Source of the DNA: Rhodobacteraceae bacterium S2214
GTDB lineage: Bacteria > Pseudomonadota > Alphaproteobacteria > Rhodobacterales > Rhodobacteraceae
Assembly: GCA_025141675.1 (NCBI GenBank)
Contig: CP081161.1
Coordinates: 62,001 to 126,000 of the forward strand
Direction: 5' to 3'
Length of the DNA stretch: 64,000 nucleotides
Shown piece after piece: positions 25,942-35,058 of the stretch; the first letter of the stretch is position 1, and the number at the start of each line of letters is the position of its first letter. Below the pieces are notes generated by a model, which searched no databases, had not been told where the DNA came from, and was given only the letters and a program-made list of their open reading frames with translations. The translations under genes were made by a program, and so were the position numbers.

Positions 25942-26394
25942 CTAGCCCTGATTGCGGGCTGCCATTGCGGCATCGTGCAGTTTTTTACTGACGTCGGGTG
26001 ATACGCCCAAGATTGCTTCTACTTGATGCAAAAGTTGATCTTCTGCTTCCGCTTCAACACCATCTGCGAAAACAACAGCCCAAAGTGCCGCAACTGTGGC
26101 TTCGCGTTCTTCGAGACTAATCGCGTCATGCAAGATGGTCGACAAAGCGTCGGTATCTGGCATCGCTTCTTCCAGTTTTTCGCATTCGGCCCGCATTTTC
26201 GCGGCCTGAACAGGGTTTAATCCGTAGCGGTGCGCCAAAACGTCATCGATCTGTTCAATTTCTTCAAACAGATACGCTTTGTCGATTTTCGCCGCGCGCA
26301 CCAACAAAGCCCCCAGCGCATGCTGTGCATCCGCCTCTGGCAGCTTGGTGACGTTGGTTTCTTTATGAAACATGGACAAAATGCGATCGAACAT
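25942..26394 (-). CDS. TerB-family (tellurite-resistance-like) cytosolic protein
   Basis: The 150-residue all-alpha protein matches the short TerB domain: 'ALGALLVRAAKIDKAYLFEEIEQIDDVL' resembles the Asp/Glu-rich metal-binding helix pair, and 'AALWAVVFADGVEAEAEDQLLHQV' the second half. TerB proteins are thought to sense metal or membrane stress, but their biochemistry is unclear. The Ter partner genes (terC, terD) are not nearby. GGAG before the ATG supports the start. Confidence 0.8.
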   Translation of the reverse strand: MFDRILSMFHKETNVTKLPEADAQHALGALLVRAAKIDKAYLFEEIEQIDDVLAHRYGLNPVQAAKMRAECEKLEEAMPDTDALSTILHDAISLEEREATVAALWAVVFADGVEAEAEDQLLHQVEAILGVSPDVSKKLHDAAMAARNQG

Positions 26395-26439
26395 GGTGAA
26401 GCTCCGGAATGTCGTTAACGAAGTCTAGCCGTGCGCCGC

Positions 26440-26459
26440 TTTGGGGGCTAGCCCCCAAA
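26440..26459. repeat. Perfect 20-bp palindrome between divergent genes
   Basis: TTTGGGGGCTAGCCCCCAAA is fully self-complementary. It lies 46 nt upstream of the TerB-like gene and 91 nt upstream of the DMT transporter gene. It could be an operator or a transcript hairpin. No T-run follows on either strand. No gene is seen in the 156-nt gap. Confidence 0.5.
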
Positions 26460-26550
26460 CCATCGGGGATTTGCGTCTGACGCTGTACGAAGGGCGCTTG
26501 ACCACAGTCGGGGCAAAGCAGAGTGTGCAGCTGATTTTGAAGGATAAAAC

Positions 26551-27405
26551 ATGACGGGTTCATTTCAGCTTCGCGTGGTCGCCATGGTTGTTGGTGCGAT
26601 GATCCTGATCGTTGGTGGTGATGTGGCCGGTCGGATGTTGACCAGTGCCGGATTTTCACAATTTTTCGTAGCTTGGGCCCGTTTTGCCTTGGCGGCCGTC
26701 GTTCTTGCCCCTGTCGTCGGCCTTCAAAAAGGTGAAATGCGGCTTTTGCTGAAACCTGCGTTGATGTTTCGCGCCTGCCTGATCGCAGGGGGGATCGCGT
26801 CAATCCTGACTGCGCTCAAGACCGAACAGCTGGCGACTGTGTTTGGCGGTTTCTTTGTTGGGCCGATCATTTCTTATGCACTGTCCGCCATATTCCTTAA
26901 GGAAAACGTAACGATCCCCCGCACGGTTCTGTTGTTGGTCAGCTTTGGCGGTGTATTGTTGGTCGTGAAGCCGGGATTTGGGATGACACCGGGTCTTGGA
27001 TTTGCGTTGCTGGCTGGCGTTTTCCACGGCAGCTACCTTGTCGCGACGCGGTGGTTGGCAGGATCCTATCGCCCACGATTTTTGCTGTTTTCCCAGCTTG
27101 TTATCGGTTCCATTGTCTTGGCCCCGCTCGCGATCGCGCCGCTGCCGTCGATGACTGTGCCATTTGTCGGGTTCATTACGATCAGCGCGATGGGGTCAGC
27201 GATCGGTAACCTGTTGCTTGTGCACGCAAATCGCGCGGCAGAGGCATCCGTGATCGCCCCTTTGATCTATAGCCAGATCATCATCGCGACCGTCTTTGGG
27301 TTCCTGTTCTTTGGCGAATGGCCCGATTCAATTGCCCTATTGGGCCTCGCCGTGATTATCACCGCTGGTGCTGGATCGATCTGGGCGGCAGGCCGCGCGA
27401 AATAG
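26551..27405 (+). CDS. EamA-family (DMT) transporter
   Basis: The 284-residue permease has about ten hydrophobic helices arranged as two EamA repeats (about 5-135 and 145-275). The second-repeat signature 'SVIAPLIYSQIIIATVFGFLFFGEWPDSIALLG' region is typical of drug/metabolite exporters. The substrate cannot be predicted. GAAGGA precedes the ATG. It appears monocistronic or leads into the DUF302 gene 78 nt downstream. Confidence 0.85.
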   Translation: MTGSFQLRVVAMVVGAMILIVGGDVAGRMLTSAGFSQFFVAWARFALAAVVLAPVVGLQKGEMRLLLKPALMFRACLIAGGIASILTALKTEQLATVFGGFFVGPIISYALSAIFLKENVTIPRTVLLLVSFGGVLLVVKPGFGMTPGLGFALLAGVFHGSYLVATRWLAGSYRPRFLLFSQLVIGSIVLAPLAIAPLPSMTVPFVGFITISAMGSAIGNLLLVHANRAAEASVIAPLIYSQIIIATVFGFLFFGEWPDSIALLGLAVIITAGAGSIWAAGRAK

Positions 27406-27482
27406 GTGATCTGTCGCAAACGTGAATTTACCAAACGCACGAAGTGATGGATGCAAGAGGCCTGATAACAAAGGATGTCCCG

Positions 27483-27947
27483 ATGCGTTTGATTTTGATT
27501 GCGATACTTGCCCTCTGGTCCGCGTCTGCGATGGCCCAATCCGTGACCCCGCGCGATGGTTGGGTTGTTATGGATAGTGACAAACCTTTTGATGTTTTGC
27601 TGAGCGATTTGCGCGAAGCGGTCAGCGCCAATCAGATGGCCGTCGTGACCCAAGCGGGCCCGACAGGTGCCGCTGCGAACCGTGGCATCACGATCCCTAA
27701 CAACCGTGTTGTCGGGGTTTTCAACAATCTGTTCGCCGTTCGCATCCTGAACCTGTCCACGCCTGCGATGATTGAAGCCCCGATCAGGTTTTACCTTACC
27801 GAAACAGAAGATGGCGCTGCGACCCTGTCTTATAAGACACCTTCGTCTGTGTTCGCCCCCTATGTCGATGACGCAGATCCCGATCTTTTGGCCGCCGCGA
27901 CCGAGTTGGACGCCATTTTTCTGGCGATTGCCACCGCCGCCCGCTAA
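27483..27947 (+). CDS. Exported DUF302 protein
   Basis: A 154-residue protein with a signal peptide (about 1-19, ASAMAQ) and a single DUF302 domain, seen in 'FDVLLSDLREAVSANQMAVV', 'NRVVGVFNNLFAVRILN' and 'APIRFYLTETEDG'. DUF302 proteins bind small ligands, and the function is unsettled. The start is the ATG after AAGGATG, because the longer frame from 27444 would bury the signal peptide. It is followed after 28 nt by the TPP-enzyme gene and may share its transcript. Confidence 0.75.
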   Translation: MRLILIAILALWSASAMAQSVTPRDGWVVMDSDKPFDVLLSDLREAVSANQMAVVTQAGPTGAAANRGITIPNNRVVGVFNNLFAVRILNLSTPAMIEAPIRFYLTETEDGAATLSYKTPSSVFAPYVDDADPDLLAAATELDAIFLAIATAAR

Positions 27948-27975
27948 GACATTCTAAACAGTTCAAGGATACAAC

Positions 27976-29589
27976 ATGACCGAGACTTTGCGCGCCGCTG
28001 ATGTGCTTGCCCGTCGATTGTATGAAGCAGGATGCCGGCACGCATTCGGCATGCCCGGTGGTGAAGTTTTGACGCTGATCGACGCGTTGGAAGCCGCCGG
28101 CATTCAGTTTCATCTGGCACGGCACGAAAATGCCGCCGGTTTTATGGCCGAAGGGGTGCATCACGTGGACGGCGCGCCTGCGATCTTGGTGGCGACAGTT
28201 GGTCCAGGTGCGATGAACGGCGTGAACGTGGTTGCGAACGCGGAACAGGATCGTGTGCCATTGATCGTGCTGACGGGCTGCGTCGATGCCGCTGAAGCCG
28301 AACAATATACGCACCAAGTGCTTGATCATCGGAAGGTTTTCGACCCGATCACAAAGGCGACGTTCACGCTGGATGCTGCCGCCGCCGGGATTATCGCCGA
28401 AAAAGCAGTTGGTATCGCAACTGAAGGGCGTTCTGGCCCTGTGCATATCGACGTGCCGATCTCGGTTGCTGACTCCCCTGCCGTGCCTGCACCGTTCCGC
28501 CGCGCTGTCGCGAGTGATGTTGTTCCCGTCGGAACCGATTTGAGCACCGCACGCGATTGGCTTGCCGAGGCCAGCCGTCCGGTGATGATTGTGGGTTTGG
28601 ATGTTATCAAAGACAAATCCACCGAAACACTTCGGGCGTTTGCAGAAATTCACGGCGTTCCTGTCATCACGACCTACAAGGCGAAAGGCGTTTTGCCTGA
28701 AGATCACCCGCTTTGTCTTGGCGGTGCTGGTCTGTCGCCTTTGGCCGACAAACACTTGTTGCCTTTCGTTGACGAGGCCGACCTGATCATTTGTGTCGGC
28801 TATGATCCCATTGAAATGCGGCCCGGTTGGCAGAATGCGTGGGATCCGATTGTGACGAATGTCATCGATATCACGGCAGCGCCCAACCATCACTTTATGC
28901 ACCAAGCCACGCTCAGTTTTATTGCCGATACGGGCGCTACGCTTGCCGCCTTGTCCGAAGGCATTCCGCCCTGCACGACATGGCCAGACGGTGAAATTGC
29001 GGAAGTTAAGACAGCGCTTTCCGCCGCGTTCCCTCGTGACGAAGAATGGGGGCCCGGCGCTGTGATTGCTGAATGTCGCGACGCATTGCCGATGGACACG
29101 ATTGCGACCGTTGATAGCGGGGCGCACCGGATTTTGCTGTCGCAGATGTGGGAATGCGCCGATCCGCGGACCTTGCTGCAGTCAACCGCGCTTTGCACGA
29201 TGGGATGCGCGGTTCCGCTTGCCATTGGGGCCAAACTTGCCGCGCCTGAGCGCACAGTGGTTAGTTTTTCTGGCGATGCCGGTTTGCTGATGGTGGCTGG
29301 TGATCTGTCCACCGCGGCTGAAAATGCCCAAAACACGATTTTCGTCGTGTTTGTCGATCAATCGCTTGCGTTAATTGATTTGAAACAACGCGGTCGTAAG
29401 CTGGATAACAATGGCGTTGATTTCAGGGGCCATGACTATGCCGCCATCGGGCGCGCGTTTGGCGGACATGGTGCAACTGTAACAAATAGGGCGGAACTAC
29501 GCGCTGCATTGGAGGCGGCGCAAACAGCTGACAATTACACGTTGATCGCAGCTGTGATCGACAAACATGCGTATGATGGACGTATCTGA
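27976..29589 (+). CDS. Thiamine-pyrophosphate-dependent enzyme, acetolactate synthase-like
   Basis: The 537-residue protein has the three-domain plan of the AHAS/2-hydroxyacyl-CoA lyase family. The cofactor-activating Glu lies in ARHENAAGFMAEG (about 51), and the TPP-Mg site is GDAGLLM with the Asn-containing continuation (about 432-460). Enzymes of this group ligate or cleave 2-oxo or 2-hydroxy acids. The CoA-transferase gene overlaps its stop (TGATG), which suggests an acyl-CoA substrate as in oxalyl-CoA decarboxylase or hydroxyacyl-CoA lyase pairs. The exact reaction cannot be stated. CAAGGA precedes the ATG. Confidence 0.82.
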   Translation: MTETLRAADVLARRLYEAGCRHAFGMPGGEVLTLIDALEAAGIQFHLARHENAAGFMAEGVHHVDGAPAILVATVGPGAMNGVNVVANAEQDRVPLIVLTGCVDAAEAEQYTHQVLDHRKVFDPITKATFTLDAAAAGIIAEKAVGIATEGRSGPVHIDVPISVADSPAVPAPFRRAVASDVVPVGTDLSTARDWLAEASRPVMIVGLDVIKDKSTETLRAFAEIHGVPVITTYKAKGVLPEDHPLCLGGAGLSPLADKHLLPFVDEADLIICVGYDPIEMRPGWQNAWDPIVTNVIDITAAPNHHFMHQATLSFIADTGATLAALSEGIPPCTTWPDGEIAEVKTALSAAFPRDEEWGPGAVIAECRDALPMDTIATVDSGAHRILLSQMWECADPRTLLQSTALCTMGCAVPLAIGAKLAAPERTVVSFSGDAGLLMVAGDLSTAAENAQNTIFVVFVDQSLALIDLKQRGRKLDNNGVDFRGHDYAAIGRAFGGHGATVTNRAELRAALEAAQTADNYTLIAAVIDKHAYDGRI

Positions 29590-30770
29590 TGGCAGGTGCA
29601 CTGGATGGTCTGCGTATCCTTGATTTGACCCGTATTTTGGCAGGTCCGACATGTACGCAATTGTTAGGTGATCTTGGCGCTGAAGTGTTGAAGATTGAAA
29701 ACCCCGGAACTGGCGGGGATGATACGCGCAGTTGGGGGCCACCTTTCGCCGAGGGCACTGATGGTGAACCAACCGACCTGAGCGCATATTTCATGTGCGC
29801 GAACCGCAACAAGCTGTCCGTGGCTGTTGATATCGCTACACCCGAAGGCCAAGATACGATCCGCGCTTTGGCCGCAGAATGTGATGTTGTCATCGAGAAT
29901 TTCAAACCCGGCGGGCTTGCCAAATACGGGCTTGATGCTGCGACGATGCTCGAGAATGATCAGAGCCTTGTTTATTGTTCTATTTCTGGGTTCGGGCAAA
30001 CCGGACCGAATGCGAACAAACCCGGTTACGACCTGATGGCGCAAGGTTTTGGTGGCATGATGTCCCTGACTGGTGCGCCGGACGGGGAGCCGATGAAGGT
30101 TGGTGTTGGGATCGCTGACGTGATGTGCGGCATGTATGCGACCATCGGGATCTTGGCGGCGCTGCGTCACCGCGACAAAACCGGTGAAGGCCAACATATC
30201 GACGTCGCCCTTGTCGACAGTCAGATCGCGTGGCTGATCAATGAAGGCGTCAACCACCTGACGACCGGCGAATTGCCGAAACGGCGTGGCAACGGTCACC
30301 CGAATATCGTGCCCTATCAGGTTTTTGCCACGAACGACGGCCATGTGATTGCAGCGGTCGGAAACGATAGCCAGTTTCGCCGGTTTTGCGAATTTCTGGA
30401 CGTCGCGCATCTGGCCGATGATCCGCTGTATGCAACCAATCCGGCCCGGATTGAAAACCGTGACAGTCTTCTCGCGAAGATCATTCCACTTTTGGCAGCG
30501 TTGCCGATGGATGATGTTATTGCGGGGCTCGAGAAACGCAAAGTACCTGTTGGTCCTGTGCAAACGTTGGATCAGGTTTTTGGCAGCGATCAGGTCAAAG
30601 CCCGCGACATGATCGCGACGATTCCTTGTGAAGATACGAAAGACGGTGAAGTGCGGGTCATCGGGAATCCCCTGAAATTGTCGAAAACGCCTGTAACCTA
30701 TCGCCGCCCGCCCCCGCATTTCGGGCAGGACACAGAACACGTTTTAGGCGAAATTCAGCCGAAACGCTGA
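29589..30770 (+). CDS. CaiB/BaiF-family (class III) CoA-transferase
   Basis: The 393-residue enzyme carries the family N-terminus 'LDGLRILDLTRILAGPTCTQLLGDLGAEVLKIENP' region (residues about 5-39), including the catalytic Asp in 'LYSSISGFG'-type context as 'VYCSISGFGQTGP' (about 134-146), and 'GYDLMAQGFGGMMSLTG'. It moves CoA between carboxylates. It is coupled to the preceding TPP-dependent gene by a 1-nt stop-start overlap, which strongly suggests one pathway. Similar pairs degrade oxalate or branched 2-hydroxy acids, but the substrate here is unassigned. Confidence 0.87.
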   Translation: MAGALDGLRILDLTRILAGPTCTQLLGDLGAEVLKIENPGTGGDDTRSWGPPFAEGTDGEPTDLSAYFMCANRNKLSVAVDIATPEGQDTIRALAAECDVVIENFKPGGLAKYGLDAATMLENDQSLVYCSISGFGQTGPNANKPGYDLMAQGFGGMMSLTGAPDGEPMKVGVGIADVMCGMYATIGILAALRHRDKTGEGQHIDVALVDSQIAWLINEGVNHLTTGELPKRRGNGHPNIVPYQVFATNDGHVIAAVGNDSQFRRFCEFLDVAHLADDPLYATNPARIENRDSLLAKIIPLLAALPMDDVIAGLEKRKVPVGPVQTLDQVFGSDQVKARDMIATIPCEDTKDGEVRVIGNPLKLSKTPVTYRRPPPHFGQDTEHVLGEIQPKR

Positions 30771-30919
30771 TTTAACAATCACTTACCCGCTGTCATCGAG
30801 ATAACAGGTCCGTTATTCACGGGTCTGTGAGATTAAATCTTGCTGCACACCCTGTATGTCAGACTTAACAGAAGCGCGGCGTGTCCGTGTAGTATCTTTT
30901 TGTAGAACGGGACGAACGC

Positions 30920-32293
30920 ATGACGCAGGATATTTTTGGCCAAACAACGACTGTGGCTGCGGGCCCCGCTTTGGACGCGTGGAACAAGACACAATTGGCG
31001 TTTTTGGCGCACGGCGCTGCAACGCCAGGTCATTTGGGTGACGCGCTGACGGCAGCACCCGATTTTGCGTTAGCGCAGGCCGTGAAGGGAATGTTCTACA
31101 CGCTTTTGGGCCGCCGCGAGTTGATGGAAACCGCGATTGAAGCGTTCGCCGCTGCCCGCGCCGCCGCGCAAGCCACGCCGGTCAGCACCAGAGAACAACA
31201 TTTCATTGACGCATTGGCCTGTTGGGTTGTTGGACAGCCAAAAGCCGCGCTGGTTCATTTTGAAGCGATCATTGCTGCCGCACCGGACGATATTCTTGCC
31301 GTCAAACTTGACCACGCCACACGTTTTGTCGTCGGCGATAACGTCGGCATGCGCCAGATGCTGGAAAAGGTGATGCCTGCTTATGGTCCTGATCATCCGG
31401 GTCGCGGCTATCTGATGGGGTGCTACGCTTTTGCGCTGGAAGAGACCGGCGATTATTCCCGCGCGAAATCGGTTGGTCGCGAAGGTATGCTGATTTCACC
31501 CGACGATGCATGGGGTTTGCACGCCGTTGCGCACGTGCATGATATGACAGCGGATGCCGCAGGCGGGATCGAATGGCTGACAGGGCGTGAAAACGCGTGG
31601 TCCCATTGTAACAACTTCCGCTACCACGTGTGGTGGCACAAGGCGTTGATGCACTTGGATCTGGGCCAGCATGAAACCGTTTTGGACCTGTATGACCGTG
31701 AAATCCGTCAGGACAAAACGGATGACTACCGCGATATTTCTAACGCCACGTCGCTTCTGTCTCGGTTGGAATTGGACGGGGTTAATGTCGGTGATCGCTG
31801 GGAAGAACTGGCTGATCTGTCGGCGAACCGGACTGAAGATGGCTGTCTGATCTTTGCTGATCTGCACTACATGCTCGCCCTTGTTGGCGACAACCGCGAG
31901 ACCGAAATCACGACGCTTTTGGGACGTTTGCACCGCGATGCATCCGAGAGCAAAAACGACATGCAAAAAGCTATGGCCGCCCCCGGCGTTGCCGCGGCCG
32001 TTGGGCTGGAGGCCTTTGGCGAGGCGGAGTTCGACAAAGCTTTCGTCAATCTCGCCCGTGCGCGCAAAACCATGCAAGATGCCGGTGGGTCACATGCCCA
32101 GCGTGATGTTTTTGAACGATTAACTATCGACAGTGGTATTCGCGCTGGCTACTTGGACGAAGCCGAAGACATCCTTGCCGCCCGTACGATGCGTCGGAAT
32201 GGCCACGAAGATGGCTATGCCGCTGCACGCCGGTCCTTGATTTCAAAGGGCCGTGCCGCCGCTGGTGTTGCTGCTCGTTTTCCGGCCCAATAA
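30920..32293 (+). CDS. Tetratricopeptide-repeat protein, TTC38-like
   Basis: A 457-residue soluble TPR protein that resembles TTC38 (TPR protein 38). Features are 'APDFALAQAVKGMFYTLLGR', 'STREQHFIDALACWVVGQPKAALVHFEAII', the 'RGYLMGCYAFALEETGDY' repeat and the highly conserved 'WGLHAVAHVHDMTADAAGGIEWL' segment. The cellular role of the family is unknown. It follows the CoA-transferase gene after 149 nt, which hold no other ORF, so it may or may not share that promoter. A GGGACG ribosome site precedes the ATG. It is followed after 24 nt by opgC. Confidence 0.78.
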   Translation: MTQDIFGQTTTVAAGPALDAWNKTQLAFLAHGAATPGHLGDALTAAPDFALAQAVKGMFYTLLGRRELMETAIEAFAAARAAAQATPVSTREQHFIDALACWVVGQPKAALVHFEAIIAAAPDDILAVKLDHATRFVVGDNVGMRQMLEKVMPAYGPDHPGRGYLMGCYAFALEETGDYSRAKSVGREGMLISPDDAWGLHAVAHVHDMTADAAGGIEWLTGRENAWSHCNNFRYHVWWHKALMHLDLGQHETVLDLYDREIRQDKTDDYRDISNATSLLSRLELDGVNVGDRWEELADLSANRTEDGCLIFADLHYMLALVGDNRETEITTLLGRLHRDASESKNDMQKAMAAPGVAAAVGLEAFGEAEFDKAFVNLARARKTMQDAGGSHAQRDVFERLTIDSGIRAGYLDEAEDILAARTMRRNGHEDGYAAARRSLISKGRAAAGVAARFPAQ

Positions 32294-32317
32294 AACCGGA
32301 TCCAAGGACACCCTTTG

Positions 32318-33541
32318 ATGGCCACTGCCTCTTCTTCAATGCCCCCACGCGTGCGCGATCCGCGGCTCGATTTTTATCGCGGTATTGCGATGTTGATCAT
32401 TTTTACGTCGCACACGCCCGGAAATTTCTGGGGCGACTGGATTCCCGGTCGTTTCGGGTTTTCTGACGCGACAGAGATCTTCGTGTTCTGTTCGGGCATG
32501 GCATCAGCCATTGCATTTGGCGGCAGTTATGACCGTCGCGGCTGGGTTTTGGGCACCGCGCGGGTGCTTTTCCGGTGTTGGCAGGTCTATTGGGCGCATA
32601 TCTGTTTGTTCTTCGCTTTGGCGTTCATGCTGATCGCGCTCGACAGTTTCGGGTTCGAAAAGAACTACGTGAATAGTTTGAATCTTGGTCAGTTTTTCAA
32701 CGACACCAAGGACCACCTGTTCGGGCTGCTGACCCTGACCTATGTGCCGAACTATTTCGACATTTTGCCGATGTATATCGCCATCCTGCTGATGATGCCG
32801 ATCGTCATGGGGTTGGCGTCGGTGCATGTTGGGCTGGCTTTCGCGTTCTGTGCAGCCCTTTGGTTTATCGCGCAAACACGTATCATGATGATGCTTGGGA
32901 TTGAACAATTTGCCGTATCCCTTCCCGCCTCTTTGACGAGCGATAGGCCGTGGTTTTTTAACCCGTTCGCATGGCAATTAGTGTTTTTCACAGGTTTCGC
33001 GCTGGTGCGCGGCTGGATTCCACGCCCACCAGTGAATGCCGTGCTGGTGACGATCGCTGCGATTATCGTGCTTGGCATGATGACGCTATCGCATGTCGCA
33101 ATACGCGAATGGGGATTTAGCTGGGCCGGTGATTGGCGCCGTGCCAATCCGCATTTGGTGACAAAAACCGATTTCGGTCTTGGCCGTTACACACATTTTC
33201 TGGCGCTTGCGTACCTCGCCTATGCGGTCGCTGGCGATGGTGGACGGCGTTTGATCATCACGGGCCGCAACGTGTTGGCAAGGATCGGCGAAACACTCAT
33301 CGCGTTGCTGACGAAAGTCGGCCAACAATCGCTTGCCGTGTTTATCGTGTCGATGATGCTCTCGATTTTTGTAGGGGCGATCTTTACTGAAACAGGAACG
33401 ACGGCTGATGATGTCACGGCCTTCAAGTCACACACGATGGTCGCTGCCGGAAATATTCTTGGATGGGCCTTCTTAGTGTTCATCGCCTACACCGCCGCTT
33501 GGTTCAAAAGCCAACCTTGGAGAAAGTCTGCAACAGGATGA
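32318..33541 (+). CDS. opgC: OpgC-family membrane acyltransferase (periplasmic glucan succinylation)
   Basis: OpgC adds succinyl groups to osmoregulated periplasmic glucans. The 407-residue protein begins with the acyltransferase-3 type signature 'DPRLDFYRGIAMLIIFTSHTPG' (about 14-35), in which the His and Arg of the family are visible, and has about ten membrane helices. The ATG after 'aaggacaccctttg' is used. A TTG three bases upstream is a less likely start. Its stop overlaps the next gene (ATGA), forming a coupled opgC-opgD/G-opgH operon. Confidence 0.88.
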   Translation: MATASSSMPPRVRDPRLDFYRGIAMLIIFTSHTPGNFWGDWIPGRFGFSDATEIFVFCSGMASAIAFGGSYDRRGWVLGTARVLFRCWQVYWAHICLFFALAFMLIALDSFGFEKNYVNSLNLGQFFNDTKDHLFGLLTLTYVPNYFDILPMYIAILLMMPIVMGLASVHVGLAFAFCAALWFIAQTRIMMMLGIEQFAVSLPASLTSDRPWFFNPFAWQLVFFTGFALVRGWIPRPPVNAVLVTIAAIIVLGMMTLSHVAIREWGFSWAGDWRRANPHLVTKTDFGLGRYTHFLALAYLAYAVAGDGGRRLIITGRNVLARIGETLIALLTKVGQQSLAVFIVSMMLSIFVGAIFTETGTTADDVTAFKSHTMVAAGNILGWAFLVFIAYTAAWFKSQPWRKSATG

Positions 33542-35058
33542 TTTCACGACGCGCTCTTCTTGCCAGCATGGCCGCTGCCGCCGCTTGTCCCGCATGGGCG
33601 AAGCCTGAATTGGTGATCGCAGAGGCCCCATTCACGCCCGACACTGTCGTCGAAATGGCCCGTACGCTGGCCCAATCTGCATATGAACCTGTGCCGCAAA
33701 TCCCGCAGGAATGGCTTGATCTGACCTATGATCAGTTTGCCCACATCTGGTTCGATCCGCGTAACGGTATCTGGGTCGATGAGGATCGTCCGCTGAAAAT
33801 GGACCTGTTTAACGCTGGCCTTTATGTCCCGCGTCCCGCGCAGGTGAACCTTGTCGAAGACGGTATGGCCAAGACGCTCGGTTTTGACATTAACCTGTTT
33901 GATACCACCGACGAATTCCCCGATCTGCCGATTGGCGATACGATGGGTTATTCTGGGTTCCGGCTGCGTGCTGCGCTGAACAGACCTGATATTTTTGAAG
34001 AATTCGTCGTGTTCCAAGGTGCGTCCTATTTCCGTGCGATCGGGAACGGTCAAACTTACGGACTATCCGCGCGTGGTCTTGCCTTGCGCACGGGCGATCC
34101 GAATGGCGAAGAATTTCCAGATTTCACGAAATTCTGGATCGAAGCCGCGAAGCCCGGCGATACCGAATATGTCGTGCATGCCCTGCTGGATGGGCCGTCT
34201 ACGACTGGTGCCTACACGTTCCGCATTGGTCATGGTGACGTTGGTGAACCGACCGTCATGGACGTTGACGCAACGCTGTTTCCGCGTGTTGATCTGATGC
34301 ATGTCGGGGTCGGCCCGCTGACGTCAATGTTCTTGTTTGATGAAACGAACCGGAACCGTTTTGATGATTTCCGTCCCGCCGTGCATGACAGCGAAGGTTT
34401 GCTGATCCTGAACGGTAACGGCGAAAAGATATGGCGGCCGTTGGCGAACCCGACTCGCGTACAAGTGTCGTCTTTCACCGATATGGACCCGCAGGGCTTT
34501 GGTCTGATGCAGCGGAACCGGACTGCAGATGACTACGCCGATCTTGAAGCGCATTACGAGGGCCGTCCGTCTTTGTGGATCACGCCAAAAGAAGGTTGGG
34601 GGAAAGGCGTCGTGGAACTTGTCGAAATTCCAGCGGACAAGGAAATCTACGACAACATCGTCGCGTACTGGCGCCCGTCGGAACCGTTGATGACGGGGTC
34701 CGAGCATCGGTTCAGCTATACGATGGCGTGGGGCGATGAGCCGACAGGTCTGCCAGAGGTGGCGCGCGTGACGAACACCCGCGTTGGTAAGGGGTTCGAT
34801 CAGGTCAAAACCGTCTTTGCCATCGATTTTACCGATCACCCGGATCTGCCTGACGATCTGGACGAGGTTAGTCTGACGATCAGATCAAATACCGGAGAGA
34901 TTTCGCCAGGCATATTGCAGCGCAATCCTGGCACTGGCGGCGTACGGCTTGCCTTTTCGCTATTGCCGGGCGATGCGCAAGCCGTGGAAATGCGGGCGCA
35001 AATGCATGTGAACGGAACCCCTGTCAGCGAGGTATGGCTTTATAGATGGACGATCTAG
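33538..35058 (+). CDS. Periplasmic glucan biosynthesis protein OpgD/OpgG (MdoG family)
   Basis: The 506-residue protein begins MISRRALLASMAAAAACPAWA, a twin-arginine-type signal, which favours OpgD over Sec-exported OpgG. The body is one MdoG domain with 'FAHIWFDPRNGIW', 'FVVFQGASYFRAIGNGQTYGLSARGLAL' region and 'AYWRPSEPLMTGSEHRFSYTMAWG'. Enzymes of this family cut or transfer beta-glucan chains in the periplasm. The ATG overlaps the opgC stop, and the stop overlaps the opgH start, so all three genes are coupled. Confidence 0.88.
   Translation: MISRRALLASMAAAAACPAWAKPELVIAEAPFTPDTVVEMARTLAQSAYEPVPQIPQEWLDLTYDQFAHIWFDPRNGIWVDEDRPLKMDLFNAGLYVPRPAQVNLVEDGMAKTLGFDINLFDTTDEFPDLPIGDTMGYSGFRLRAALNRPDIFEEFVVFQGASYFRAIGNGQTYGLSARGLALRTGDPNGEEFPDFTKFWIEAAKPGDTEYVVHALLDGPSTTGAYTFRIGHGDVGEPTVMDVDATLFPRVDLMHVGVGPLTSMFLFDETNRNRFDDFRPAVHDSEGLLILNGNGEKIWRPLANPTRVQVSSFTDMDPQGFGLMQRNRTADDYADLEAHYEGRPSLWITPKEGWGKGVVELVEIPADKEIYDNIVAYWRPSEPLMTGSEHRFSYTMAWGDEPTGLPEVARVTNTRVGKGFDQVKTVFAIDFTDHPDLPDDLDEVSLTIRSNTGEISPGILQRNPGTGGVRLAFSLLPGDAQAVEMRAQMHVNGTPVSEVWLYRWTI

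Noticed and set aside
26363..26803. Minus-strand ORF with a CPDCG motif upstream of the TerB-like gene
   Set aside because: It overlaps the start of the DMT transporter and the TerB-like gene and lacks a start signal. The zinc-ribbon-like motif is likely chance.
29664..30740. Long minus-strand ORF (358 aa) opposite the CoA-transferase gene
   Set aside because: It is fully antisense to a well-supported gene, with no domain and no ribosome site.
27976..30770. Oxalate degradation pair (oxc-frc)
   Set aside because: The TPP enzyme shows acetolactate-synthase-like motifs, so calling it oxalyl-CoA decarboxylase would go beyond the evidence.
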